From contig NZ_CP108882.1 in NCBI RefSeq assembly GCF_036347055.1, positions 1,550,001-1,614,000 of the forward strand: DNA of 64,000 nucleotides, in the 5' to 3' direction. This document shows positions 54,335 to 64,000 of the stretch, in pieces. This DNA comes from Streptomyces sp. NBC_00820 (GTDB lineage Bacteria; Actinomycetota; Actinomycetes; Streptomycetales; Streptomycetaceae). Position numbers and translations under genes: made by a program. The notes beneath the pieces were generated by a model. It searched no databases and had not been told where the DNA came from. It was given only the letters and a program-made list of their open reading frames with translations. Each line of letters opens with the position of its first letter. Position 1 is the first letter of the stretch.

Positions 54335-55564
54335 GTGAGCAGCGACCCGTGGGGCCGCGTCGACGAGACGGGGACCGTGTACGTGCGTACGGCCGATGGC
54401 GAGCAGGTCGTCGGTTCGTGGGCGGCAGGCTCCCCCGAGGAGGCGCTTGCCTACTTCGAACGCAAGTACGAGGGCCTGGTTGTCGAGATCGGCCTCCTCG
54501 AGAAGCGCGTGCAGACGACCGATCTGTCGGCGAAGGACGCCCAGACCGCCATCGACCACCTGCGCGAGCAGGTGGACGCGCACCACGCGGTCGGTGACCT
54601 GGCCGCGCTGCGGACCCGTCTGGGCAAGCTCGTGGAGACGGTCGAGACCCGGCGCGAGGAGCGCAAGGTCCAGCGGGCCAAGCAGTCCGACGAGGCCCGC
54701 AAGGCCAAGGAGGACCTGGTCGTCGAGGCGGAGCAGCTGGCGCAGTCCGACCAGTGGCGGGTGGCCGGTGAGCGGCTGCGGGCGTTGGTGGACACCTGGA
54801 AGGGCCTGCCGCGTCTGGACCGCAAGTCCGACGACGAGCTGTGGCACCGGTTCTCGCACGCCCGGTCGGCGTTCTCCAAGCGCCGCAAGGCGCACTTCGC
54901 GCAGCTGGACGCGCAGCGCGAGGACGCCCGCAAGGTCAAGGAGCGGCTGGTCGCCGAGGCCGAGGCGCTGTCGGGCTCGATGGACTGGGGTCCGACGGCC
55001 GCGCGCTACCGCGAGCTGATGGCGGACTGGAAGGCGGCCGGCCGCGCCCAGCGCGAGCACGAGGACGACCTGTGGAACCGCTTCCGCGGCGCCCAGGACG
55101 TGTTCTTCGCCGCGCGCAGCTCGGTGTTCGCCGAGCGGGACGCGGAGCAGACGGAGAACCTGAAGCTGAAGGAGGAGCTGGCCGAGGAGGCCGAGAAGAT
55201 CCTCCCGGTGACGGACCTCAAGGGCGCCCGGGCCGCTTTCCGCTCGGTCAACGAGCGCTGGGAGGCCATCGGTCACGTCCCGCGGGACGCGCGTCCCAAG
55301 GTCGAGGGCCGGATGCACGCGGTCGAGCGGGCCATCCAGGAGGCCGAGGAGGCCGAGTGGCGCCGGACGAACCCGGAGGCACGCGCGCGTGCGGCGGGTC
55401 TGACCGGGCAGCTCCAGGCCGCCGTGGACAAGCTGGAGGCGCAGATCGAGCAGGCCCGCGCCCAGGGCAACAACTCCAGGGCCGACAAGCTGGCGCGTGA
55501 GCTGGAGGGCCGTCAGGCGCTTCTGGACCAGGCGCTGAAGGGCCTGGAGGAGTTCGGCGGCTGA
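54335..55564 (+). CDS. DUF349 domain protein
   Basis: The 409-residue, highly charged and helical protein carries repeated DUF349 units with patterns like DELWHRFSHARSAFSKRRKA and DDLWNRFRGAQDVFFAAR. A predicted coiled coil occupies the C-terminus (375-405). The GTG at 54335 has GGAGGAGG upstream; 35 codons further upstream are not protein-like. The family is common near relA in actinobacteria; its function is unknown. It shares a bidirectional terminator with relA. Confidence 0.88.
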   Translation: MSSDPWGRVDETGTVYVRTADGEQVVGSWAAGSPEEALAYFERKYEGLVVEIGLLEKRVQTTDLSAKDAQTAIDHLREQVDAHHAVGDLAALRTRLGKLVETVETRREERKVQRAKQSDEARKAKEDLVVEAEQLAQSDQWRVAGERLRALVDTWKGLPRLDRKSDDELWHRFSHARSAFSKRRKAHFAQLDAQREDARKVKERLVAEAEALSGSMDWGPTAARYRELMADWKAAGRAQREHEDDLWNRFRGAQDVFFAARSSVFAERDAEQTENLKLKEELAEEAEKILPVTDLKGARAAFRSVNERWEAIGHVPRDARPKVEGRMHAVERAIQEAEEAEWRRTNPEARARAAGLTGQLQAAVDKLEAQIEQARAQGNNSRADKLARELEGRQALLDQALKGLEEFGG

Positions 55565-55593
55565 CGCCCCGCTCCCCCGCCCTCCCGGGCACG

Positions 55594-55638
55594 CATGCCG
55601 AAGGGCCCCGTACACGCCGTACGGGGCCCTTCGGCATG
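55594..55638. terminator. Bidirectional terminator between DUF349 gene and relA
   Basis: A perfect 20-base-pair stem (55594-55613 with 55619-55638) has a five-base loop, ACGCC. It lies 29 bases after the DUF349 stop and 11 bases after the relA stop, which is encoded on the other strand. Confidence 0.92.
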
Positions 55639-55649
55639 TGTCCCTGGAC

Positions 55650-58160
<2,511 letters not shown>

Positions 58161-58518
58161 GAGGACTCCTCGTGCGCGATCCGGGTCCCCCGGTCAGGCT
58201 CCGGAGAACCCATGGTAGCGATCCTGCGCCCCACCCTCGCCTCCGGGCGGACGGGAGAACCGTCTACCGGTGGAACACGAGGGACGCGCGCGGGATTCCA
58301 GGGGGCGGAATCCAGGGGGTGGACCGGTGGTGGCCGGCGGGTGCCGCGGACATGTCCGGTGGGTGGTGTTGCGGGTACGGCTGGGGCGGCGGGTATGGCT
58401 GGGGCGGCTGGGGCGACAGGTACGGCTGGGTCAGCGGGTGCGGCTGGTGCTGCGGGAAGCACGAAGCGGCCTCCGGGTCACCCGGGGGCCGCTTCGTGCG
58501 TGTGTCACGTCACCGCGC
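58161..58518. other. Intergenic region between relA and apt
   Basis: These 358 bases contain no supportable gene. Bases 58360-58450 are made of GGCTGG/GGCGGG-type short repeats, which give Gly/Trp- or Ala/Pro-rich open frames of no coding value. The right end carries the apt terminator. The relA promoter was not placed. Confidence 0.65.
58459..58499 (-). terminator. Hairpin terminator after apt
   Basis: A 19-base-pair stem with one mismatch (58459-58477 with 58481-58499) closes on three bases. It starts 19 bases after the apt stop. Confidence 0.85.
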
Positions 58519-59058
58519 TCAGACCTGGAGCAGCGCCTCCAGCGGTGCCCCGTTCAGCGCGGACTCCAGGCGCGTACGGCCGCCCAGGAAGCCCAGCTCC
58601 ATGAGCACCGCGAGACCCGAGACCTCGGCCCCGGCCCGCTGGATCAGCTGGATCGCGGCCTCGGCCGTACCGCCGGTCGCGAGCACGTCGTCCACGATCA
58701 GCACCCGGTCACCGGCGACCAGGTCCTCGGCGTGGACCTCGATCTCCGCGGAGCCGTACTCCAGGTCGTAGGCCTGCCGCAGGGTGGCGCCGGGGAGCTT
58801 GCCCGCCTTGCGGACGGGGATGAACCCGAGCCCCGCGCGGACGGCGACCGGCGCACCGAGGATGAAGCCCCGCGCCTCGAGACCGACCACCTTGGTCGAC
58901 CCGGTGCTGGTGGCGATCTCGGCCAGCGTGTCGGTCAGTGCCGTGAACGCCGCCGGGTCCGCGAGCAGCGGCGTGATGTCCTTGAACATCACACCCGGCT
59001 CCGGATAATCGGCCACGTCACGGATTCGGCTGAGCAGCAGCTCCTGGATGTCTGTCAT
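58519..59058 (-). CDS. apt: Adenine phosphoribosyltransferase
   Basis: The 179-residue enzyme salvages adenine to AMP. It shows YPEPGVMFKDITPLLADP, VVGLEARGFILGAPVAV and the PRPP motif VLIVDDVLATGGTAEAA. Its ATG overlaps the secF stop by 4 bases. The secD-secF-apt-relA order is a conserved actinobacterial cluster. Confidence 0.97.
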   Translation of the reverse strand: MTDIQELLLSRIRDVADYPEPGVMFKDITPLLADPAAFTALTDTLAEIATSTGSTKVVGLEARGFILGAPVAVRAGLGFIPVRKAGKLPGATLRQAYDLEYGSAEIEVHAEDLVAGDRVLIVDDVLATGGTAEAAIQLIQRAGAEVSGLAVLMELGFLGGRTRLESALNGAPLEALLQV

Positions 59059-60164
59059 CGACGCTTTCCGGTGGATCGGCCGCGGCCCCGGTTGCGGGTC
59101 GCGGGCTGGTTACGCGGGCCCACCACGGCGGGCGCTGCGTCATCGTACTCGTCACCGGCGCCGGACCCCGCCTCGGCGGGGTCGCCCTCGGCGCCGGCCT
59201 GGGCACGCTTGGCCATGACCCGCTTACGCAGAGCCTTCATCGCCGGCTCGCGCTCCTTGAGGTCGGCGACGAGCGGGGTGGCGATGAAGATCGAGGAGTA
59301 CGCACCGGCGGCGAGGCCGACGAACAGCGACAGCGAGATGTCGTTCAGCGTGCCGGCGCCGAGGAAGCCGCCGCCGATGAACAGCAGACCGGCCACCGGA
59401 AGCAGCGCGACCACGGTGGTGTTGATGGAACGCACCAGCGTGCCGTTGATCGACTGGTTGGCGATGTCGCTGTAGGTGAAGCGGGTCTGCTTGGTGATGT
59501 CCTTCGTCTGCTCCTTGAGACTGTCGAAGACGACGACAGTGTCGTAGAGCGAGTAACCGAGGATCGTCAGCAGACCGATGACCGTACCGGGCGTGACCTC
59601 GAAGCCCACCAGGGCGTAGATGCCGACCGTGATGGTGATGTCGTGGATCAGCGCGACGAGGGCCGCGACGGCCATACGCCACTCGAAGGCGATCGCCAGG
59701 TAGATCACCACGAGCACCATGAAGATGACCAGGCCTTCCCAGGCCTTGTTGGCGATCTGCTCACCCCAGCTGGGGCCGACCAGGTCGGCGTTCAGCTTCT
59801 CGGGGTTGAGGCTCAGGTCCTTGGCCAGCGTCTGCTTGATCTCGTCGGACTTGTCGGTGTCGATGCCCGCGATCTGGATGCGCAGGCTGCCGTTGCCGAG
59901 CTTCTGCACGACCGCTTCGTGGCCGGAGGCACTCTTGGCGAAGTCCTCGGCCTGCGCCACCGACGCGCTCATGTGCGTCGGCGTGGTGAAGACGGCACCG
60001 CCCTGGAACTCGATGCCCATGTTCAGGCCGCGCACCGCCAGGCCGACGATGGCCGTGATGGTGATCAGGATCGAGACGCCGTACCAGATCTTGCGCTTGC
60101 CGATGAAGTCGTAGCTGATCTCGCCGCGGTGCAGCCGGGCGCCGAGGTTGCCGAGTTTCGACAT
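59055..60164 (-). CDS. secF: Protein translocase subunit SecF
   Basis: The 369-residue membrane protein starts with SYDFIGKRKIWYGVSILITI and an extracytoplasmic loop (GIEFQGGAVFTTPT). Five further membrane segments carry IGLLTILGYSLYDTVVVFDS, an RND-type signature. The hydrophilic C-terminal tail is cytosolic. With SecD it uses the proton gradient to assist late steps of Sec export. It lies 4 bases after secD and overlaps apt by 4 bases. Confidence 0.97.
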   Translation of the reverse strand: MSKLGNLGARLHRGEISYDFIGKRKIWYGVSILITITAIVGLAVRGLNMGIEFQGGAVFTTPTHMSASVAQAEDFAKSASGHEAVVQKLGNGSLRIQIAGIDTDKSDEIKQTLAKDLSLNPEKLNADLVGPSWGEQIANKAWEGLVIFMVLVVIYLAIAFEWRMAVAALVALIHDITITVGIYALVGFEVTPGTVIGLLTILGYSLYDTVVVFDSLKEQTKDITKQTRFTYSDIANQSINGTLVRSINTTVVALLPVAGLLFIGGGFLGAGTLNDISLSLFVGLAAGAYSSIFIATPLVADLKEREPAMKALRKRVMAKRAQAGAEGDPAEAGSGAGDEYDDAAPAVVGPRNQPATRNRGRGRSTGKRR

Positions 60165-60168
60165 TCGC

Positions 60169-61992
60169 TCACGCCTCCTTCGGGTCGACAGGGCCGGCGG
60201 CAGGACCGGCGGAACGGCGGGTACGGCGCAGCGGCGGCTTGGCTCCCAGGCCCTTGGGGTCGAGCCCGGACCACTTGTGGCCGTTCGCGAAGAACTTGCG
60301 GCGCGCGAGGAGCGACATGAGCGGCTTGGTGAAGAAGAAGACGACGACCACGTCGAGCACGGTGGTCAGGCCGAGCGTGAACGCGAAGCCCTGCACCTTG
60401 CCGACGGTGACGATGAACAGCACGGCGGCGGCGAGGAAGGACACGAAGTCGGAGACCAGGATGGTGCGCCGGGCGCGCGGCCAGGCCCGCTCGACGGCGG
60501 GGCGCAGGCTGCGGCCCTCCCGGATCTCGTCCCGGATGCGTTCGAAGTACACGATGAACGAGTCCGCGGTGATACCGATGGCGACGATGGCGCCGCAGAC
60601 GGCCGGCAGGTTCAGCGCGAAGCCGATGGCCGGGCCGAGGAGCGCCATGAGCACGTAGGTGAGGATCGCGGAGATCAGCAGGGAGGCCATGGCCACGAGC
60701 GACAGACCGCGGTAGTAGATCACCAGGTAGATGACGACCAGGGCGAGGCCGATGGCGCCGGCGAGCAGACCGGCGTGCAGCTGCTCACCGCCGAGCGCGG
60801 CGGTCACCGTGGTGACGGTCTCTTCCTTGAACGACAGCGGAAGCGCGCCGTAGGACAGCATGTTGGACAGGCTCTGCGCCTCCTGCTGCGTGAAGCGGCC
60901 GGTGATCTCGGCCTGGCCGCCGGTGATGGCGGTGCTCACGCTCGGGGCGGAGACGACGTTGCCGTCGAGGACGATGCCGAACTGGTTCTGCCCGGACTGC
61001 GCCTGCTGGGCGAGCTGGGCGGTGACGTCTCCGAACTTCTTCGCGCCGCTGGAGGTGAAGCTCATCTGCACCTGCCAGCCGGCGGCGCCCTGGGTGTCGA
61101 AGACCGCCTGGGCCTTCTTCACCTCGGTGCCGTCCACGGCGGCCGGGCCGAGCAGGTACTTGAACCAGACCTTGTCGTTCTCACCGCAGGCCACGGTGGG
61201 GGCGCCCGGCTTGGCGTTCTGGCCGGCCGTCGCGCGCTGGGCGGGCTTGGAGCAGTCCAGGGCGGCGTACTGGGCCTGGAGCTTGCTGGTGTCGCCGTCG
61301 GTGGGGGCGCCGGAGGACGTCGAGGACGGGTTCGCGGAGGACTTGGCGCTCGCGGACGACGAGGCGCCCGGGGTGGCGGAGGACGTCGCCTTGGCGTCGG
61401 CCTTCAACGCGTCGGTGACCGCGCGGCCCTGCGGGGTGGCGGGGGCGCTCGGGGACCCGGTGCTGGTCGAGGACGCCTTCTGCCCGCTGGTGGAGGCGCT
61501 GCCCGACGGGTTCGCGGAGGCGCTGCCCTTCGGGTTCGGCGTGGTGGAGGCGCTGGAGGAGGCACCCGGCGACGGGGTCGCGGCGGCACCGGTGGGCTCG
61601 GTGGCGAGGACCGGGCGGAAGTACAGCTTGGCGGTGGTGCCGACCTGCTGCTGGGCCTCCTTGGAGTTGGTGCCCTTGGGGATGTTGACGATGATGTGGT
61701 CGGTCCCCTGGGTCTGCACCTCCGCCTCGGAGACGCCAAGGCCGTTGACGCGGCGGTTCATGATGTCGACCGCGGTGTCCATGTTGGCCTTGTTGATCGC
61801 CGACCCCTGGTCGGCCTTCGCCTTGAGCGTGATGCTCGTACCACCGGCAAGGTCGATGCCGAGACGCGGAGTGGTGTGTCCGGAGGCGAACATTCCCCCG
61901 GCGAGCGCCACGATGGCGATCAGGATGAGGACCAGCGAGCGCCCTGGCTTGCTCTGAGCGCTCGCGCTCCGGCCCTTCTTAGGTGCTGCCAC
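60169..61992 (-). CDS. secD: Protein translocase subunit SecD with a long Ser/Ala insert
   Basis: The 607-residue protein has a first membrane segment (about 19-36) and an extracytoplasmic P1 region with GIDLAGGTSITLKA. The later membrane segments carry VCGAIVAIGITADSFIVYFERI. The extracytoplasmic domain contains an insert of about 100 residues (132-233) made mostly of Ser, Ala, Thr, Pro and Gly. E. coli SecD lacks this; the insert is probably disordered. GTG start. It lies between yajC and secF. Confidence 0.96.
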   Translation of the reverse strand: MAAPKKGRSASAQSKPGRSLVLILIAIVALAGGMFASGHTTPRLGIDLAGGTSITLKAKADQGSAINKANMDTAVDIMNRRVNGLGVSEAEVQTQGTDHIIVNIPKGTNSKEAQQQVGTTAKLYFRPVLATEPTGAAATPSPGASSSASTTPNPKGSASANPSGSASTSGQKASSTSTGSPSAPATPQGRAVTDALKADAKATSSATPGASSSASAKSSANPSSTSSGAPTDGDTSKLQAQYAALDCSKPAQRATAGQNAKPGAPTVACGENDKVWFKYLLGPAAVDGTEVKKAQAVFDTQGAAGWQVQMSFTSSGAKKFGDVTAQLAQQAQSGQNQFGIVLDGNVVSAPSVSTAITGGQAEITGRFTQQEAQSLSNMLSYGALPLSFKEETVTTVTAALGGEQLHAGLLAGAIGLALVVIYLVIYYRGLSLVAMASLLISAILTYVLMALLGPAIGFALNLPAVCGAIVAIGITADSFIVYFERIRDEIREGRSLRPAVERAWPRARRTILVSDFVSFLAAAVLFIVTVGKVQGFAFTLGLTTVLDVVVVFFFTKPLMSLLARRKFFANGHKWSGLDPKGLGAKPPLRRTRRSAGPAAGPVDPKEA

Positions 61993-62135
61993 CTTCTCGT
62001 ACTCCCTCTCGGGCCGCCCCGCGCCCGGTCGGCGCGGTCGGCCATGACATGGTGTCGGGATCCCGTGCGGGAAACAGACGCGCCCGGGGCGCGCGGGGCG
62101 CCGTCCTGCCGCGCCGCCACCGCCCCGGGGCGTGA

Positions 62136-62693
62136 CTACTTGGTGCCGGAGTCGCCTTCGGTCTTCTTCGGCTCTTCGTCCGCCTCGGCCTCGGCGGCAG
62201 CGGGCGCGTCGGCCTTGACCTCGGCCTTGTCGGCCGTCTCGGCCTTGTCCTCGGCGGCCTTTTCCTCGGCCGGCTCGTCCTCGACGGCGTCCTTCTTGCC
62301 GAAGTCGACGGGCTTGTCGTCGGAGGCGGCGGCAGCGGCGGGCTCGTCGGTCCCGGTGAGGGAGGAGGCGTCGTCCGGGACGATGGAGACGTCGGACTTC
62401 AGGTCGTGCTCGACGCCGTGGACGATGCGGTTGTACTCGTCGTCGGTCAGGACGGCACCGATCGAGTTCTTGGCGAAGAGAAGGTCGACACCGGGGCCGG
62501 CGTCAAGGAGGACGGTGTCCTCGTTGATCTCCTTGACCGTCGCGTACATCCCCCCGATCGTGCGGACGCCGGAGCCGGGCTGCATCTCGTTCCGCATCTG
62601 GTTGGCCTGCTGCTGCTTCTTCTTGGCCGAGCGCGTCATCAGGAACATGGCCGCGATGAGCACGATGAACGGGAGAAGGGTCAAGGTATTCAC
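62136..62693 (-). CDS. yajC: Preprotein translocase auxiliary subunit YajC with acidic tail
   Basis: The 185-residue protein has an N-terminal membrane helix (about 4-20, LTLLPFIVLIAAMFLMT), the basic KKKQQQANQMRNEM and the YajC core PGSGVRTIGGMYATVKEI. After about residue 100 a long Ala/Glu/Lys/Asp-rich tail follows that E. coli YajC lacks. The GTG at 62693 matches the conserved start. It is the first gene of the yajC-secD-secF cluster and is preceded by ruvB. Confidence 0.93.
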   Translation of the reverse strand: MNTLTLLPFIVLIAAMFLMTRSAKKKQQQANQMRNEMQPGSGVRTIGGMYATVKEINEDTVLLDAGPGVDLLFAKNSIGAVLTDDEYNRIVHGVEHDLKSDVSIVPDDASSLTGTDEPAAAAASDDKPVDFGKKDAVEDEPAEEKAAEDKAETADKAEVKADAPAAAEAEADEEPKKTEGDSGTK

Positions 62694-62860
62694 GGGACGG
62701 GATTTCCTTCGCACGACCGCGGCGGACAGCGGCCTGATGGATGGGGGTGAGGTGGGCGCCGCCCGCAAGGGCGGCATCGGCGGAGTCTAAGCGAGTCCGC
62801 GTGCATGGAACAACGCTCAGCATGGCACCTGGGTTCCTGCCCCCGCCAATGCCCCCGCCG

Positions 62861-63955
62861 TCACGCCCTGAACAGGTCCTGTTGTCCGTTTCCCGAGGCC
62901 GCCGAGCCCGGCGGGGTCAGGCCGAGATGCGCCCATGCCGCGGGAGTGGCGACGCGGCCACGCGGAGTGCGGGCGAGCAGACCCTCCCGCACCAGGAAGG
63001 GCTCGGCGACCTCCTCGACCGTCTCGCGCTCCTCCCCCACGGCGACGGCGAGCGTCGACAGGCCGACCGGGCCGCCGCCGAACAGCTTCAGCAGAGCCTG
63101 GAGCACCGCGCGGTCGAGGCGGTCGAGGCCGCGCGGGTCGACCTCGTAGACGGCGAGGGCGGCCTCGGCGATCTCGCGGGTGATCAGGCCGTCCGCCTTG
63201 ACCTGGGCGTAGTCGCGCACGCGGCGCAGCAGACGGTTGGCGATACGGGGTGTGCCCCGGGACCGGCCGGCGATCTCGGCGGCGCCGTCGGACTCGATCC
63301 CGACGTCGAGCAGGCCGGCCGAGCGGTGCACGACCCGCTCCAGCTCGGTGGGCTCGTAGAACTCCATGTGCGCGGTGAAACCGAAGCGGTCGCGCAGCGG
63401 GGGCGGCAGCAGGCCCGCGCGCGTGGTGGCGCCGACCAGGGTGAAGGGCGGCAGTTCCAGCGGGATGGCGGTGGCGCCGGGGCCCTTGCCGACGATGACG
63501 TCGACCCGGAAGTCCTCCATCGCCATGTACAGCATCTCCTCGGCGGGCCGGGACATGCGGTGGATCTCGTCCAGGAAGAGGACCTCGCCCTCCTGGAGGG
63601 AGGAGAGGATCGCGGCGAGGTCGCCGGCGTGCTGGATGGCGGGGCCGGAGGTGATGCGGATGGGGGCGCCCATCTCGGCCGCGATGATCATCGACAGGGT
63701 GGTCTTGCCCAGGCCGGGGGCGCCGGAGAGCAGGACGTGGTCGGCGGTGGCGCCGCGCGCGCGTGCGGCGCGCAGGACGAGGTCGAGCTGTTCGCGGACC
63801 TTCTCCTGGCCGATGAACTCGCCGAGGTCCTTGGGGCGCAGGGCCGCCTCGACGGCCTGGTCCTCCCGGTCGGCGACCGAGTCCACCAGCCGCTCCTCGG
63901 CGGGGCCGCCGAGCCGCTCCTCGGCGGGGGGTTCGGTCGTGTCGTCCCAGTTCAC
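62861..63955 (-). CDS. ruvB: Holliday junction branch migration ATPase RuvB
   Basis: The 364-residue AAA+ motor has Walker [15 protein letters not shown], Walker [17 protein letters not shown], sensor 1 GATTRAGLL, arginine finger LRDRFGF and the C-terminal winged helix ([20 protein letters not shown]). It drives branch migration on RuvA tetramers. GTG start at 63953-63955. ruvA appears to end about 28 bases upstream. About 25 residues at the N-terminus are less conserved and Glu-rich. Confidence 0.98.
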   Translation of the reverse strand: MNWDDTTEPPAEERLGGPAEERLVDSVADREDQAVEAALRPKDLGEFIGQEKVREQLDLVLRAARARGATADHVLLSGAPGLGKTTLSMIIAAEMGAPIRITSGPAIQHAGDLAAILSSLQEGEVLFLDEIHRMSRPAEEMLYMAMEDFRVDVIVGKGPGATAIPLELPPFTLVGATTRAGLLPPPLRDRFGFTAHMEFYEPTELERVVHRSAGLLDVGIESDGAAEIAGRSRGTPRIANRLLRRVRDYAQVKADGLITREIAEAALAVYEVDPRGLDRLDRAVLQALLKLFGGGPVGLSTLAVAVGEERETVEEVAEPFLVREGLLARTPRGRVATPAAWAHLGLTPPGSAASGNGQQDLFRA

Positions 63956-63983
63956 TGAAGTACTCCTAGCGGGGTGGCGCAGG

Positions 63984-64000
63984 TCAGCGGGCGCGGTTCA
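63984..64000 (-). CDS. ruvA: RuvA, last codons only (rest outside window)
   Basis: On the minus strand the bases before a TGA at 63984-63986 read Asn-Arg-Ala-Arg, which fits the end of actinobacterial RuvA as I recall it. The position directly upstream of ruvB supports this. Only four codons and the stop are visible, so the call rests on context. Confidence 0.5.

Overview
The window is a GC-rich (about 70 percent or more) actinobacterial chromosome segment. It is almost certainly Streptomyces: it carries bldD, the actinobacterial IHF-like nucleoid protein, a conservon-type cvnA-cvnB-cvnC cluster, guaB1, many GTG and TTG starts, and gene neighbourhoods that match the Streptomyces coelicolor core around pyr, aro, rel and sec as I recall it. 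There is no phage, plasmid, insertion sequence, CRISPR array, tRNA or rRNA that I can support. The content is a conserved core with a more variable left end.

Left, 1-11.3 kb. First comes the 3' end of an LLM-family F420-dependent oxidoreductase. Next are a flavin amine oxidase with an upstream nitrilase-family amidase, and a three-gene conservon (sensor kinase-like CvnA, roadblock CvnB, DUF742 CvnC) with no CvnD GTPase. These are followed by an Lrp/AsnC regulator, GuaB1 (probable GMP reductase), a barstar-like inhibitor overlapping a lipoprotein RNase of the RNase Sa type, and a SorC/DeoR-type sugar-binding regulator.

Middle, 11.3-35.8 kb. This holds rpe, rsmB, fmt, a small helix-turn-helix protein, a priA with degenerate helicase motifs, metK, coaBC, rpoZ, gmk and the IHF-like gene. 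The complete pyrimidine operon follows: pyrR-pyrB-pyrC-(PH-like membrane protein)-carA-carB-pyrD-pyrF. It is transcribed leftward and is preceded by a clear PyrR-binding RNA hairpin. bldD diverges from it, with a recognisable promoter and a BldD-box-like palindrome. nusB, efp and an M24 peptidase-like gene follow.

Right, 36-64 kb. A proline-rich P-loop kinase-like protein is followed by the shikimate genes aroB-aroK-aroC and then aroE, mltG, ruvX and alaS. Two small membrane-associated proteins, rpsD, rarA, a VKOR-family membrane protein, hisS, a metallo-beta-lactamase-fold hydrolase, a membrane-anchored cyclophilin, a DUF349 protein, relA, apt, secF, secD, yajC and ruvB come next, and a few codons of ruvA lie at the edge.

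Most genes lie on the minus strand and form tightly coupled blocks with 1-8 base overlaps. Strong GC-rich hairpin terminators separate the blocks. The most distinctive items are the RNase/barstar pair, the conservon without a GTPase, the PyrR leader, the PH-like protein embedded in the pyr operon, the metal-site changes in the M24 protein and several short tandem repeats between or inside genes.
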